Positions 1 to 7,524 of a stretch of DNA of 10,255 nt are shown in pieces; the stretch's first letter is position 1; each line of letters starts with the position of its first letter. The notes below the pieces were generated by a model, which ran no database searches, had not been told where the DNA came from, and saw only the letters and a list, made by a program, of their open reading frames with translations. Origin of the DNA: Euperipatoides rowelli (lineage: Eukaryota; Onychophora; Udeonychophora; Euonychophora; Peripatopsidae); the NCBI GenBank assembly GCA_003024985.2, contig PXIH01S0002358.1. The stretch is one strand, 5' to 3'. The translations under genes were made by a program, and so were the position numbers.

Positions 1-496
1 TTATTATACGGTATTAATTATATATTATTAATATAAATATAATAAAATCAATTCATTATAATCTTTTTTTGATCATTTTTGAAAACAAATCTAGTGAACA
101 AAGCATTCATGAAGGGGGGACGGGTCTGGAAAGTATACACCTGCTTATGTCCTGATTTGATACACCACCATTATGTTTCTTGTCCTGATTTGATACAACA
201 AAACCACAACACTTGTTTTACATTTAAATAAGCACCTTTATTGTTACGGTACAATCATGCATCGATTGTGCTTCGTCAACACAAAAACTCATCCCGCATT
301 TATTGTTTTTTACTGCGGATATGGTAGAAAATAATTTTAATAAAATTTATATACATGACAACACAAAGTGTAACAAATGAGCAATATCATAAACATAATA
401 TGAGCCAAACAGTGCTAATTAATTAGTTAAATTATTCAATGTAATTTTTTCATATCTTCTGTTGGATAAAAAGAGAGGCATGTAACTTTTGCTGAA
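1..496. other. Non-coding flank upstream of the transposon
   Basis: This AT-rich stretch has no open frame or splice-bordered exon that I can support. It holds a 17-bp direct repeat, TGTCCTGATTTGATACA, at 148-164 and 181-197. It also has a small hairpin, ACAATC (251-256) and GATTGT (264-269). The base composition resembles intron or intergenic DNA. If the exons at 4464 and 7525 belong to a larger gene, this stretch could lie in one of its upstream introns, but nothing here proves that. Confidence 0.5.
148..197. repeat. 17-bp direct repeat, 33-bp period
   Basis: TGTCCTGATTTGATACA occurs at 148-164 and again, identical, at 181-197. After each copy the sequence is similarly CA-rich (CACCACC and ACAAAACCAC). 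This is a partial tandem duplication of about 33 bp with no evident function. Confidence 0.7.
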
Positions 497-569
497 TGCT
501 GATTGAGGGTCGCATGTAAGGGGGAGTTCTACTGCCTCTCCCTGCGAACATATTTATGTTATGCAATAT

Positions 570-577
570 ATTTTATT
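570..577. repeat. Left 8-bp target site duplication of the hAT element
   Basis: ATTTTATT directly precedes the terminal CAGGG and is repeated exactly at 3786-3793, directly after the terminal CCCTG. A perfect 8-bp duplication is characteristic of the hAT superfamily and fixes the element's borders. Confidence 0.9.
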
Positions 578-589
578 CAGGGTTGGGTA
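578..589 (+). repeat. hAT left terminal inverted repeat
   Basis: CAGGGTTGGGTA matches the reverse complement of 3774-3785 at all 12 positions. Beyond it the ends diverge in sequence, though both continue as AGTAGC-rich DNA. Confidence 0.9.
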
Positions 590-700
590 GTAGCATGCTA
601 CTAGTAGCTAGCTACTTTTTCAGTAGCAAGGTGAGTAGCTCGTTATTTTTAGGGAGTAGCGGCTACTTTTGCTCAGTAGCTGTAGCGTAAAAGTAGCGCA
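587..700. repeat. Left subterminal AGTAGC array
   Basis: I count seven AGTAGC and three GCTACT hexamers between the terminal repeat and about position 700, some overlapping in palindromic blocks such as AGTAGCATGCTACT. In hAT elements, short subterminal motifs clustered within about 200 bp of each end are transposase binding sites. That role is inferred here from position and repetition. Confidence 0.8.
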
Positions 701-2911
701 ATTATTGCCGCTATTTTTTTTAATACAAGAAGAATATGATTAAAAAAAATATTAAAAAAGAAATAATCTATTAATAATAATTTGTGAGACCTTCACCAGT
801 AATTACCAATGCTCTTCAGTCTATTTATCTCAAGCTTTTAATCCCTTCCCCCCAGTGAAGCAAATTAGTAAACTCGTCCACTGTGATTAAAATGAATATT
901 CTTGTATTTATCTTTCCCTATATTTTACTATAAAACTTATTTATAGTAAGTCGGAATTTTGTTTATGTTAATGCTTTATAAAACCATATGTTTTTTTTTT
1001 AAATCTATTAGAAATTAACTAACTTGCACTTGCAATAAAATATCCTTTTATTAATAATTTGTAAGTAAAAGAGAAAAAAAACTCACTAATTACGACCACA
1101 TATTATTTCTTTTTCTTGTTTTCTAATCCCGGTTTAATTCAGTTCAATTCTTTATTATATAAAGCAAAATCTTTAGTACAATGCCAAATAAAATCGTCAA
1201 AGTTATTTCTAAACTTTTTTTTTTTTTTTTTTAAATTGTCACTAGCCTAGCACAATTCAAAATATTCAGTACCATATCAAAATTTTAAAAAGTTTACTAA
1301 ATAATAACACTTTTTCAATCTTCTCCTCACTGTTTTAGTAAAGAAAGGAATACTAGACACTTCAATTACGACTTGGCATTTTTATATTATTATTGAAACT
1401 AAATTTTAGGCTACTTTAGTCAATATGATTCAAAATAATGTCCATCAACTACCTACAGTAGGCCCATCCATATACTGTATATGGTCATAACCTCTAGCCA
1501 AAGAGCAATACATGCCAGTTATTGAATATCACACAGAAAGGTCAAAGCTTGACGGTACCTTTCCTATTGTATTTGTGATGTCATGAAATGTTCCGTGGAA
1601 GTTAATTTTGGATTAATTGCGAGACAATACAATAAATTACAAAAACAACTTTTATTTTGTGTTATGCTTTTAAAAAAAATATTAATCTGCATTTTAATTA
1701 AAAGAATTCACTTGAGGACATGCAGAATATTGTCTAAGGTTATAAATAAATAAATAGATCTACAAATTTATTGTGAAAACGAATGTATAGATTTTCAATT
1801 GTATATAATGTTGACTTTTAAAAAATCTAAAAATTATATACAGTATACAGTATATTTATATACAGTATATTAAACTTTAAGTAAGAACAGTGAAATTTTT
1901 GTGTATGTACTGTATGTGTGTGTGTATGTGGAGAAGGGGGTAGCAATTGTTAAATGAATTAGCCATGCGATACCACACCATTTTTTTTTTAACATTTGCA
2001 CAAATTATTGAATATTTTAAAAGTTAAGTGTTTATTTGCAGTTTGGTCTAACTATCCTCAAGTTTAGGATTAGAATTAGATTTCAAAGACTTGCTTCTCT
2101 AGAATAAGATTTTTATTTTATTTTTTACAATATGGAATTGTCTGGTGCATTGGCAATAACTTATCTAATACGGGTATGACTAATTTTAATTAATATTGTG
2201 TGTTTAGTCACTGATGAATATACAGTAGGCATACCTGATATAAATGAAAGTGAATTTTATACTTATGGATGAATTTAAAATGTGGCAATTTTAATGGCAT
2301 TTTCTTTAAATCTCTAAAGTTGTTGGATTTCAAATAATTTATTCAAGGTTTATTAAAAATGCAGTAACTTTGTATTTGTATAGATCTGTGAAATGGAAAC
2401 TTATGAAGGGGGAACCAGGATAGACCCAAGTGCTCCTACCCCAAGATTTTATTTTTGAGTGTGAGTGGAGGATGAGGCGAAATTTGAAAATTGCAGCTAA
2501 TGAAAAAAAGGTTTATAAAATTGCAAAATAAAAATGTCTTGTTTAAACACAAACTTTTAAAAATAATAAGAAATTGTATTTCAAAAATTAAATATCCTTA
2601 AAATAAGGACTTAATCAAAATAAACATATTTAATATATGAAAATACATTAGTGCATTGATTTTGTATGTTTTTTTTACCCCAAGAGTAAAATAAATTGAT
2701 AAAAAGTGTCATCATTTAAAAAATTCCTGATTAAAAAGGATATTACTTAAGACACTAACATACCTGTTCTAGGCTGCTAAAGTGTATGTTAATAACCTTA
2801 GCTCAATTTTTAGGGTGTAACAATAGCATCCAATATATTAAACTGCCCCAAACATCACAATAATGTGCACATTTTGAAAAAATTCCAAAGCAAAATTTAC
2901 AGGAGTTTCCC
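700..2911. other. AT-rich non-coding interior of the hAT element
   Basis: I see no exon or transposase frame in this stretch. It contains a T run near 1217-1232, a near-palindrome CCATATAC-T-GTATATGG (1468-1484), a 7-bp-arm hairpin GAAAGGT/ACCTTTC (1536-1563), a cluster of TATACAGTAT units near 1838-1872, and a short TG-rich tract near 1903-1930. The TGATGTCA-containing stretch at 1571-1598 vaguely resembles 3361-3386 in the nested repeat, so an older relic may also lie here. Confidence 0.55.
1838..1930. repeat. TATACAGTAT-rich and TG-rich simple sequence
   Basis: Three TATACAGTAT-like units occur within about 35 bp, followed shortly by a degenerate TG/TATG tract. This looks like low-complexity sequence, prone to slippage, with no sign of function. 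Confidence 0.6.
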
Positions 2912-2946
2912 TTAAAGGTCAAATGTAACGGATTTTTATTATTTTT

Positions 2947-2965
2947 ATTATTGATTTTCAAAGAT
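2947..2965 (+). repeat. Left 19-bp inverted repeat arm of the nested element
   Basis: ATTATTGATTTTCAAAGAT is matched perfectly by the reverse complement at 3518-3536, about 550 bp away. This is too long to be chance even in AT-rich DNA. Confidence 0.85.
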
Positions 2966-3185
2966 AATTACTATTAAAAAAAATTCCACTGGAAATTTTT
3001 TTGCATAAAAAAAAGTTATTTAAAGATAAAATTAAGACTATTGCTATCCTCAGTCTGAGATTACAATTTTAAGATTCCACATTTTTTTTGGGTCTGAGAT
3101 TAATTTGATGACATAATAGCCTCTACAGCTGTTTTCTTTGTAATGATTTAACATGTAAATAGAGGCAGTTTTAATCTGTATTAAA

Positions 3186-3221
3186 GGTCATTTTGATTTT
3201 TTTAAAAAATCAAATTGGACC
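3186..3221. repeat. Long near-perfect hairpin inside the nested element
   Basis: GGTC (3186-3189) and GACC (3218-3221) bracket an inner perfect 11-bp stem, TTTGATTTTTT (3192-3202) and AAAAAATCAAA (3204-3214), with a single-base centre. It lies near the middle of the 2912-3576 element. Confidence 0.75.
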
Positions 3222-3517
3222 ATAATAGCACAAGGATGAATTTGATTATGATTTCTTTTAAACTAAAATACATTTAGACCATATGATATCCAGCTTTACG
3301 CTGACAAATATAGCAAATATTCTATAGTTAAGTATAGCAAGCTGTATTCATTTATAGGCTATGATGTCACAAAATATCTTCCCTGGTGTGTAAAGTGGAT
3401 AATGTTGTTTTAAGGGTGAGGAGCTAAAGACAATTATTTTAAAAATTGAATTGTAAATAACTTTTTTTTTTGTTTTTAATTTTTTTTTTTTTTGGNGGAA
3501 ATTTTTTTTTAGTAAAA

Positions 3518-3536
3518 ATCTTTGAAAATCAATAAT
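3518..3536 (-). repeat. Right 19-bp inverted repeat arm of the nested element
   Basis: ATCTTTGAAAATCAATAAT is the exact reverse complement of 2947-2965. It is followed by A-rich DNA and then the TTACCTTTAA border. Confidence 0.85.
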
Positions 3537-3628
3537 TAAAAAAAATTAAAAATTGAATATTAAAAATTACCTTTAACACTATCCCCTTATCCTTAAGCAG
3601 AAAAAAAAACTGATGTATTTTTTGATCG

Positions 3629-3773
3629 GTAGCTGAAAAGTAGCTAAGCTCCTTTTATCAAAGTAGCTTACAAATAGCCAGCTACTTTTTTTTTTAAGTA
3701 CCGGTAGCTAAAAAGTAGCTAAGCTACTATTTTTGATGAAGTAGCTATAGCATGCTACTTTTATAAAGTAGCT
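3629..3773. repeat. Right subterminal AGTAGC array of the hAT element
   Basis: About five AGTAGC and three GCTACT hexamers lie within 160 bp of the right terminus, several in the longer form AAAAGTAGCTAAGCT. The unit is the same as at the left end but the arrangement differs, so the arms are not simple mirror copies. Confidence 0.8.
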
Positions 3774-3785
3774 TACCCAACCCTG
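3774..3785 (-). repeat. hAT right terminal inverted repeat
   Basis: TACCCAACCCTG is the perfect reverse complement of 578-589 and is followed immediately by the ATTTTATT duplication. Confidence 0.9.
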
Positions 3786-3793
3786 ATTTTATT
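3786..3793. repeat. Right 8-bp target site duplication of the hAT element
   Basis: ATTTTATT is identical to 570-577. It closes the element and restores one continuous pre-insertion sequence. Confidence 0.9.
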
Positions 3794-3852
3794 GTATGGG
3801 GAGACAGTGGCTCTTCCTCCTTGGTTACTGTATTCCCCCTTATCTGTCAGCA

Positions 3853-4432
3853 TCAGGATTTTTATTTGTGATATTTATTATTTTACTAGTTTAAAAGTCC
3901 GTCAAAAATGATGGGCATTAATTTCTTCCTTCTTAGCTTGCTGTAACAGCAAATTTAAAAGCCCGTCAAAAATTACGGATACAGAGACATCTATGGACAA
4001 AAAATAGAACAAAAACAGAGCAGCGTGACAGACATCATGACCAAAGTGACCAAACTTGCCTTTTATTTTAGACTTGTAGTTAGATTCTGGTCAACAACAC
4101 TAAACCAATTTACTTCGTCGGTTATTCCGTGGCAGTTATTTTTATAATATTTTGCTTCTACATTTGTGTAACAGTTAAGCCTAGAAAACCTGTTATAATG
4201 TCTAAGATTAGCTATCATGTATCAATTTTCTCTAGTTCTGCAAGTATTTGATCATGAATGTTTTGACTATATCAACAGGGAAATTGCATTACAGTTGAAT
4301 ATCTGCATATGAAAATAATTTACTAACTTAACTCCATTAATACAGACTTTTATAATTTTAACCATTGTTATTAGAAGGGGGAAAAGACATAGTGTTGTAG
4401 TATAATCGAAAATTGCAGCTTATTTTTTATAG
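3853..4432. other. Non-coding stretch between transposon and first exon
   Basis: I find no supported gene here. It holds a 20-bp direct repeat with one mismatch and 64-bp period. The segment at 4010-4055 is less AT-rich (GTGACAGACATCATGACC and following), but its frames are broken by stops and it has no good splice borders. It is most likely intron carrying old repeat fragments. Confidence 0.5.
3890..3973. repeat. 20-bp direct repeat, 64-bp period
   Basis: TTTAAAAGTCCGTCAAAAAT at 3890-3909 recurs as TTTAAAAGCCCGTCAAAAAT at 3954-3973, with one difference. It may be an internal duplication of a repeat. Confidence 0.75.
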
Positions 4433-4463
4433 TTTTTTTTTTTTTTTTTTTTCCCCCAAATAG
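4433..4463 (+). promoter_or_regulatory. Strong 3' splice site (polypyrimidine tract and AG)
   Basis: A run of 20 T and 5 C (4433-4457) is followed by AAATAG (4458-4463), which is an excellent acceptor. It directly precedes an open frame of visibly different composition. The frame also stays open through the tract, so the AG at 4462-4463 is chosen from the tract's position rather than from a stop codon. Confidence 0.7.
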
Positions 4464-4625
4464 AAATCAATGTTTTAAGTCAGCTTGGATGACTGTAGTT
4501 CTCCACGATGGCTTAAAATTTCCAAAAAATTATAAAAATTTCCGATCTGTGAATTCTGTCAGAGGGATGTCAGCTCATTGGTCATTAGGAGCATTACTGT
4601 ATAGGACACGATTCTTTCCTCTCAG
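4464..4625 (+). CDS. Internal coding exon of an unrecognised membrane-protein gene
   Basis: The 162-bp exon runs from a T20C5-AAATAG acceptor to a CTCAG|GTAAAA donor. One frame is open throughout; the first base completes a codon begun upstream and the last two bases (AG) begin the next, so the exon is symmetric (53 full codons). The peptide is well mixed and protein-like, with segments such as SAWMTVVLHDGLKF, SVRGMSAHWSLG and ALLYRTRFFPL, quite unlike the Lys/Asn/Ile/Phe-rich translation of the surrounding DNA. It joins in phase to the exon at 7525, where AG plus G makes Arg, placing this region just before a transmembrane helix. By the positive-inside rule it would then be lumenal or extracellular. 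I do not recognise the family and assign no function. Upstream exons lie outside the window or were not detected. Confidence 0.68.
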
Positions 4626-4947
4626 GTAAAATTAAATTCTATATGTTAATACAATGAATTGACTAGTGATATTAATGATGCATTTTCAGAAGACAAAGCA
4701 AATGCAAAGTTTAATTTTGGTAACTCATATATAACAATTGAAATAAAAAAAATGGAAAAAATATTTGATAGCTGATTTTTTTATTTTCTTTTTACCGTAT
4801 ATATTAAGTTTTTAATAAAATATTAAACTTATAAAAATTTCATTTGGTAGACTAAAGGTGGATGCCACATTTATGTATTGACTATTTTGTAACATGTTTA
4901 TATTGAAATGGAATTTTAAAAAAAATACTATGGTAGTTTAAATATAT

Positions 4948-5011
4948 TTCTTAGGCATAAATTTTCTAGTGATGGAGGATGCCCCTAAGAAATAAATATT
5001 GCTTAGGGGCA
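4948..5011. repeat. Stem-loop with a third related arm
   Basis: TGCCCCTAAG (4980-4989) pairs perfectly with CTTAGGGGCA (5002-5011) across a 12-base loop. A shorter related arm, TTTCTTAGGCAT, lies just upstream (around 4947-4958) and could compete for the same partner. Further out, GCCACATTTATGTAT near 4863 and its near complement ATACAAATGTGGC near 5019 form wider arms. The whole 4860-5035 segment may be a small foldback element within the intron. Confidence 0.65.
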
Positions 5012-5299
5012 ACTATAATACAAATGTGGCCCTGCATGTATACTGACTGTATTAATGTTGGTTTATATTGATTTTCCCTGAACCAGCTCATGCTATTTTT
5101 GAAAATATTTCCTTATATTAGCTAAAAAAAACGTTGTAAAAATAAACTATGATTTTTAATTAGGCTCTGCATATTTTTTCTGTGTATATGACAATGAAAA
5201 TGTAGAGTGGTAGATAGATATTAGATACAGGATATTTCTTTTACAATTATTCTGGAGGCTAAATAAAGTGAAATTTAATTCAAATTGTTGCCATATTAT

Positions 5300-5515
5300 T
5301 TAAAGGTTGTCAAATGAAATGATTTTTTAAATTTATTTTTAAAAGACAATAAAAAAAAAAATTCCACCAGAAAAAAAAAATTAAATTTACAATTCAAATT
5401 TTTAAAATAAATGTTGGTAACTCCTCCCTCTCCAAATGTTATTGTCTATAGTATACACAAGAGGTGCTATTTTGTTACCTAATAAGTAAGAAACTAGCAT
5501 TTACTATACTTAGTG
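5300..5515 (-). mobile_element. Diverged partial copy of the TTAA-bounded element
   Basis: It begins TTAAAGGT and, read on the + strand, matches the reverse complement of the right part of the nested element (about 3576 down to 3325). Shared blocks are ATTCCACC followed by an A run, TTTACAATTCAA then TTTTTAAAATAA, a CTCCTC segment, TATACACAAG/TTACACACCAG, GCTATTTTGTTAC/GATATTTTGTGAC and CTATACTTA. The blocks keep the same order with small indels, so this is real homology rather than shared AT bias. The opposite end is unclear; a GGTACCTTT block at 5591-5599 might be a decayed terminus. Confidence 0.55.
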
Positions 5516-5945
5516 CCTGTTGAAAAATCTATGTCTTACTGGTGTGCCTTAAATTGAACAAATGCTGCACCAAGCTTAAATCCCTCTACCGGTACCTTTT
5601 TTTAAATTCCACAAAGATAAAAAAAATGTTGACTGCTTGGGTTGTAAAAGTTAAGAGTAAAGGCTTTGTTGTGTCGAAATATTCCTGTCTTTGACATTGA
5701 ACATTTTAAAGACGACATTTATGAATAGTTATATTTTTGTGCATATTATTTTTGTTGTAAATTATCATTTCTAAATAGAAATTTTAATTTTACTTTGGCT
5801 AAATGAAAATGTTATAATTAAAAAAAAAAAAAAACAGTCTTTGAATGAATTTAAGAATAAATTGGATGCTTATTTAAATCTGACGGCATAAATTAAAAAT
5901 TTGTTTTCGTATAAAAAGAAGTCTTTTCTTATATACGGTTTTACA

Positions 5946-5964
5946 TAATAATAATAATAATAAT
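5946..5964. repeat. (ATA)n microsatellite
   Basis: This is an uninterrupted run of ATA/TAA trinucleotides within the intron. Confidence 0.8.
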
Positions 5965-6631
5965 ATACAGCACCGTAAATCTTTAATTACATATAAAACT
6001 GTGATATGAAAACCGCTATGTAGGGATGGCCATTTTCGCTCTTAGTAGTATTAGTGAAAGTACGGTATATCGGGTAATTTAAATGTATTTAAAAAAGCGA
6101 TGAAAAAGTGAAATTCATTTTATTGTGCTATAAAAAGATGTAAAGCACTCTTTTTTTTTTAAACATTGAAATTATTTTTTTCTTTTAAACTAAAATTGAC
6201 ATTGAAAGTAATAAGTAACGTGAGACTTATTGGTCAAAGTGATAAAATTTTAATTAATTCGACTAAATATAATGCAGTGTATTTCAATAAAGATTGTATC
6301 ATTTAAAAAAAAAACAAATATTGAAACAGGATGTCTGCAGTGGCAAATAATAAACTTTGTTACTTTCTTTTTCTCCCTCACCCTCCAACATCATTCCATT
6401 TCGTTTAGGCAATAAAAAGTTTAAAATCTTGTCATTTTTAACTTACCAAGTTACCTAGATGTAATTCATCTCTAGTGTAAATGCAAAACGATTTGAAGAT
6501 GAAAAACTTAACAGTAATTTATATTGTTCTCTCAGCCAATATTCCTTTGAAATATAAATTAGAGAATGAAAGCTTTTGAAGATTTTTTTTTTTTCAAAAA
6601 TATCAAGAGGTGAGTTTTCTTTAAAAAGCAA

Positions 6632-6656
6632 GATTAATTCAAATTATGAATTAATC
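6632..6656. repeat. Perfect 9-bp stem-loop
   Basis: GATTAATTC (6632-6640) and GAATTAATC (6648-6656) are separated by 7 bases. It lies in the intron and has no known role. Confidence 0.7.
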
Positions 6657-6724
6657 CAGAAATCCAAATTTTAATTATTTTCTTGCTTAAACTACATACA
6701 GTATCTACCAACCTTCCACGAGGT

Positions 6725-6735
6725 GGGGGGGGGGG
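6725..6735. repeat. G11 homopolymer
   Basis: This run of eleven G is exceptional in AT-rich surroundings. The flanking pattern GGTGGGG..TTCTTTAA is echoed at 6791-6805, which suggests a local duplication. Such runs are prone to length error in assembly. Confidence 0.75.
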
Positions 6736-6816
6736 ATTCTTTAATGTTTTTCCATATCTTTAAAAATCCAAGTTTCTTTTTTGGAAGGGTGGTGGGGTTC
6801 TTTAAAATAAACGGTG

Positions 6817-6836
6817 ATAATTTTCATGAAAATTAT
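6817..6836. repeat. Perfect 20-bp palindrome
   Basis: ATAATTTTCATGAAAATTAT is its own reverse complement. It is intronic, with no associated gene signal. Confidence 0.75.
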
Positions 6837-7513
6837 GAAATAACCAATTTTTTTTAAGGTTTTTTTAGATGCCTCTACGTGTGTAGCTGTGCTTGTTGAC
6901 ATTTTTTTTATTTTTACAAATAGCCAGACTTTCACCAAAAGTGCTATTATAGGTCACTTAATAATATAAATAATAAAGCAAGTAAAAATAATTGTAAGTT
7001 TTGTAACAAAGCATTAGCTTTATAGTTAAGAATAGAATTTAAATTGTATTACGTTTACTACTTTTTGAAGTCTGAATTTGCATGCCGCCCATGTTCTTCA
7101 AATATAGCGTGGCCAATATCAGATGAAATATAAAAAAATCCATTTCATTTGATAAATTTTCTTATCAAGTTGCCATGTATTTAAGCGCTTGAAAAAAATA
7201 TTACAATAGCTTAGTATGTACTGTACTTATTAACAAATAAGTAAAGTCAAAGACAATTTTATTTTTTATATGCATGAGTAATAGTGTCAATATATTTATT
7301 ATACCTTAAGTTAAATCATTGGCAAATAGTTAATGCTTACCTCATTACAATAATATGTTGAATGTTTTACTTTATAAATTAAAAACAAAAGATGATTGGA
7401 TTGCATGTGGTATTTAAAAAATTAAATGGTTTTATCTAATAGCAACATTAATTGTATTTCACTAATAAATTAAAGGGAGATGAACTTATTTTTAATTTAA
7501 TATATTATGGGAT

Positions 7514-7524
7514 ATTTATTTTAG
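7514..7524 (+). promoter_or_regulatory. 3' splice site before the terminal exon
   Basis: ATTTATTTTAG is a reasonable acceptor. The exon frame runs back only to an in-frame stop at 7493-7495, with no ATG before the middle of the membrane helix, so the coding sequence must be entered by splicing at or near this AG. Confidence 0.65.

Larger units (their letters stand above)
2912..3576. mobile_element. TTAA-bounded MITE-like element nested in the hAT element
   Basis: The left border reads TTAA then AGGTC (2912-2920), and the right border reads TTACCT then TTAA (ending 3576). A perfect 19-bp inverted repeat, ATTATTGATTTTCAAAGAT, lies at 2947-2965 and in reverse at 3518-3536. Similarity between the arms continues inward through an A-rich stretch, a TTCCAC or TTCCNCC block and an AAGTTATTTA block. 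Long imperfect terminal arms, no coding frame and TTAA borders suggest a MITE, perhaps mobilised by a piggyBac-type transposase, since TTAA is their target. The outermost bases of the arms match poorly beyond AGGT, so the exact ends and superfamily are uncertain. Position 3496 is an unresolved base inside the right arm. Confidence 0.6.
578..3785. mobile_element. Non-autonomous or decayed hAT-like DNA transposon, 3208 bp
   Basis: The left end reads CAGGGTTGGGTA (578-589) and the right end reads TACCCAACCCTG (3774-3785), a perfect 12-bp terminal inverted repeat. An identical 8-bp duplication, ATTTTATT, lies outside both ends. CAGGGTTGGG-type termini with 8-bp duplications are known for animal hAT transposons. 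Just inside both ends lie arrays of AGTAGC or its complement, the kind of subterminal motif that hAT transposases bind. The interior is extremely AT-rich, full of stops in all frames and homopolymers, and shows no transposase, so mobilisation would need an enzyme encoded elsewhere. A TTAA-bounded repeat sits inside it. The intact ends and perfect duplication suggest the outer borders have not decayed much. The classification is firm at superfamily level; I cannot name the family. Confidence 0.88.
497..3852. repeat. Imperfect inverted repeat (foldback) interrupted by the hAT element
   Basis: Left-arm blocks TGCTGA (497-502), AAGGGGGA (518-525) and ACTGCCTCTCC (531-541) recur in reverse complement and mirrored order on the far side of the transposon: GGGGAGACAGT (3798-3808), TCCCCCTT (3834-3841) and TCAGCA (3847-3852). 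With the hAT element and one target duplication removed, the arms would lie about 40 bp apart, forming a small hairpin-type repeat. Spacing between blocks differs in the two arms, so the repeat is old or partly coincidental. It could be a MITE remnant into which the hAT element inserted. Confidence 0.4.
4626..7524 (+). other. Intron, about 2.9 kb, with repeats
   Basis: It runs from the GTAAAA donor at 4626 to the TTTATTTTAG acceptor ending at 7524. It is dense with stops and homopolymers, and I see no further exon in it. Contents include a triple-arm hairpin region (4948-5011), a diverged copy of the TTAA-bounded repeat (5300-5515), an A14 run near 5821, an (ATA)n tract (5946-5964), a G11 run (6725-6735), and two perfect inverted repeats (6632-6656, 6817-6836). 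A small cassette exon cannot be excluded by eye. Confidence 0.6.

Noticed and set aside
700-2911. Decayed hAT transposase inside the element
   Set aside because: No stretch of visible coding composition, catalytic-region motif or BED-type zinc finger could be found, and all frames are dense with stops.
3990-4070. Less AT-rich segment before TTTTATTTTAG, considered as an exon or a splice acceptor
   Set aside because: Frames through it meet stops quickly, and the sequence after the AG (ACTTGTAGTTAG) is closed at once in the frames checked.
5594-5606. ACCTTTTTTTAAA as the right border of the second TTAA-family copy
   Set aside because: The TTAA is not properly placed after ACCT and the inner arm is not recognisable, so the far end is left undefined.
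6741-6938. 65-residue open frame on the minus strand
   Set aside because: It begins at TTG rather than ATG, lies in the intron over homopolymer tracts, and its Lys/Ile/Phe-rich translation is what AT-rich DNA gives by chance.
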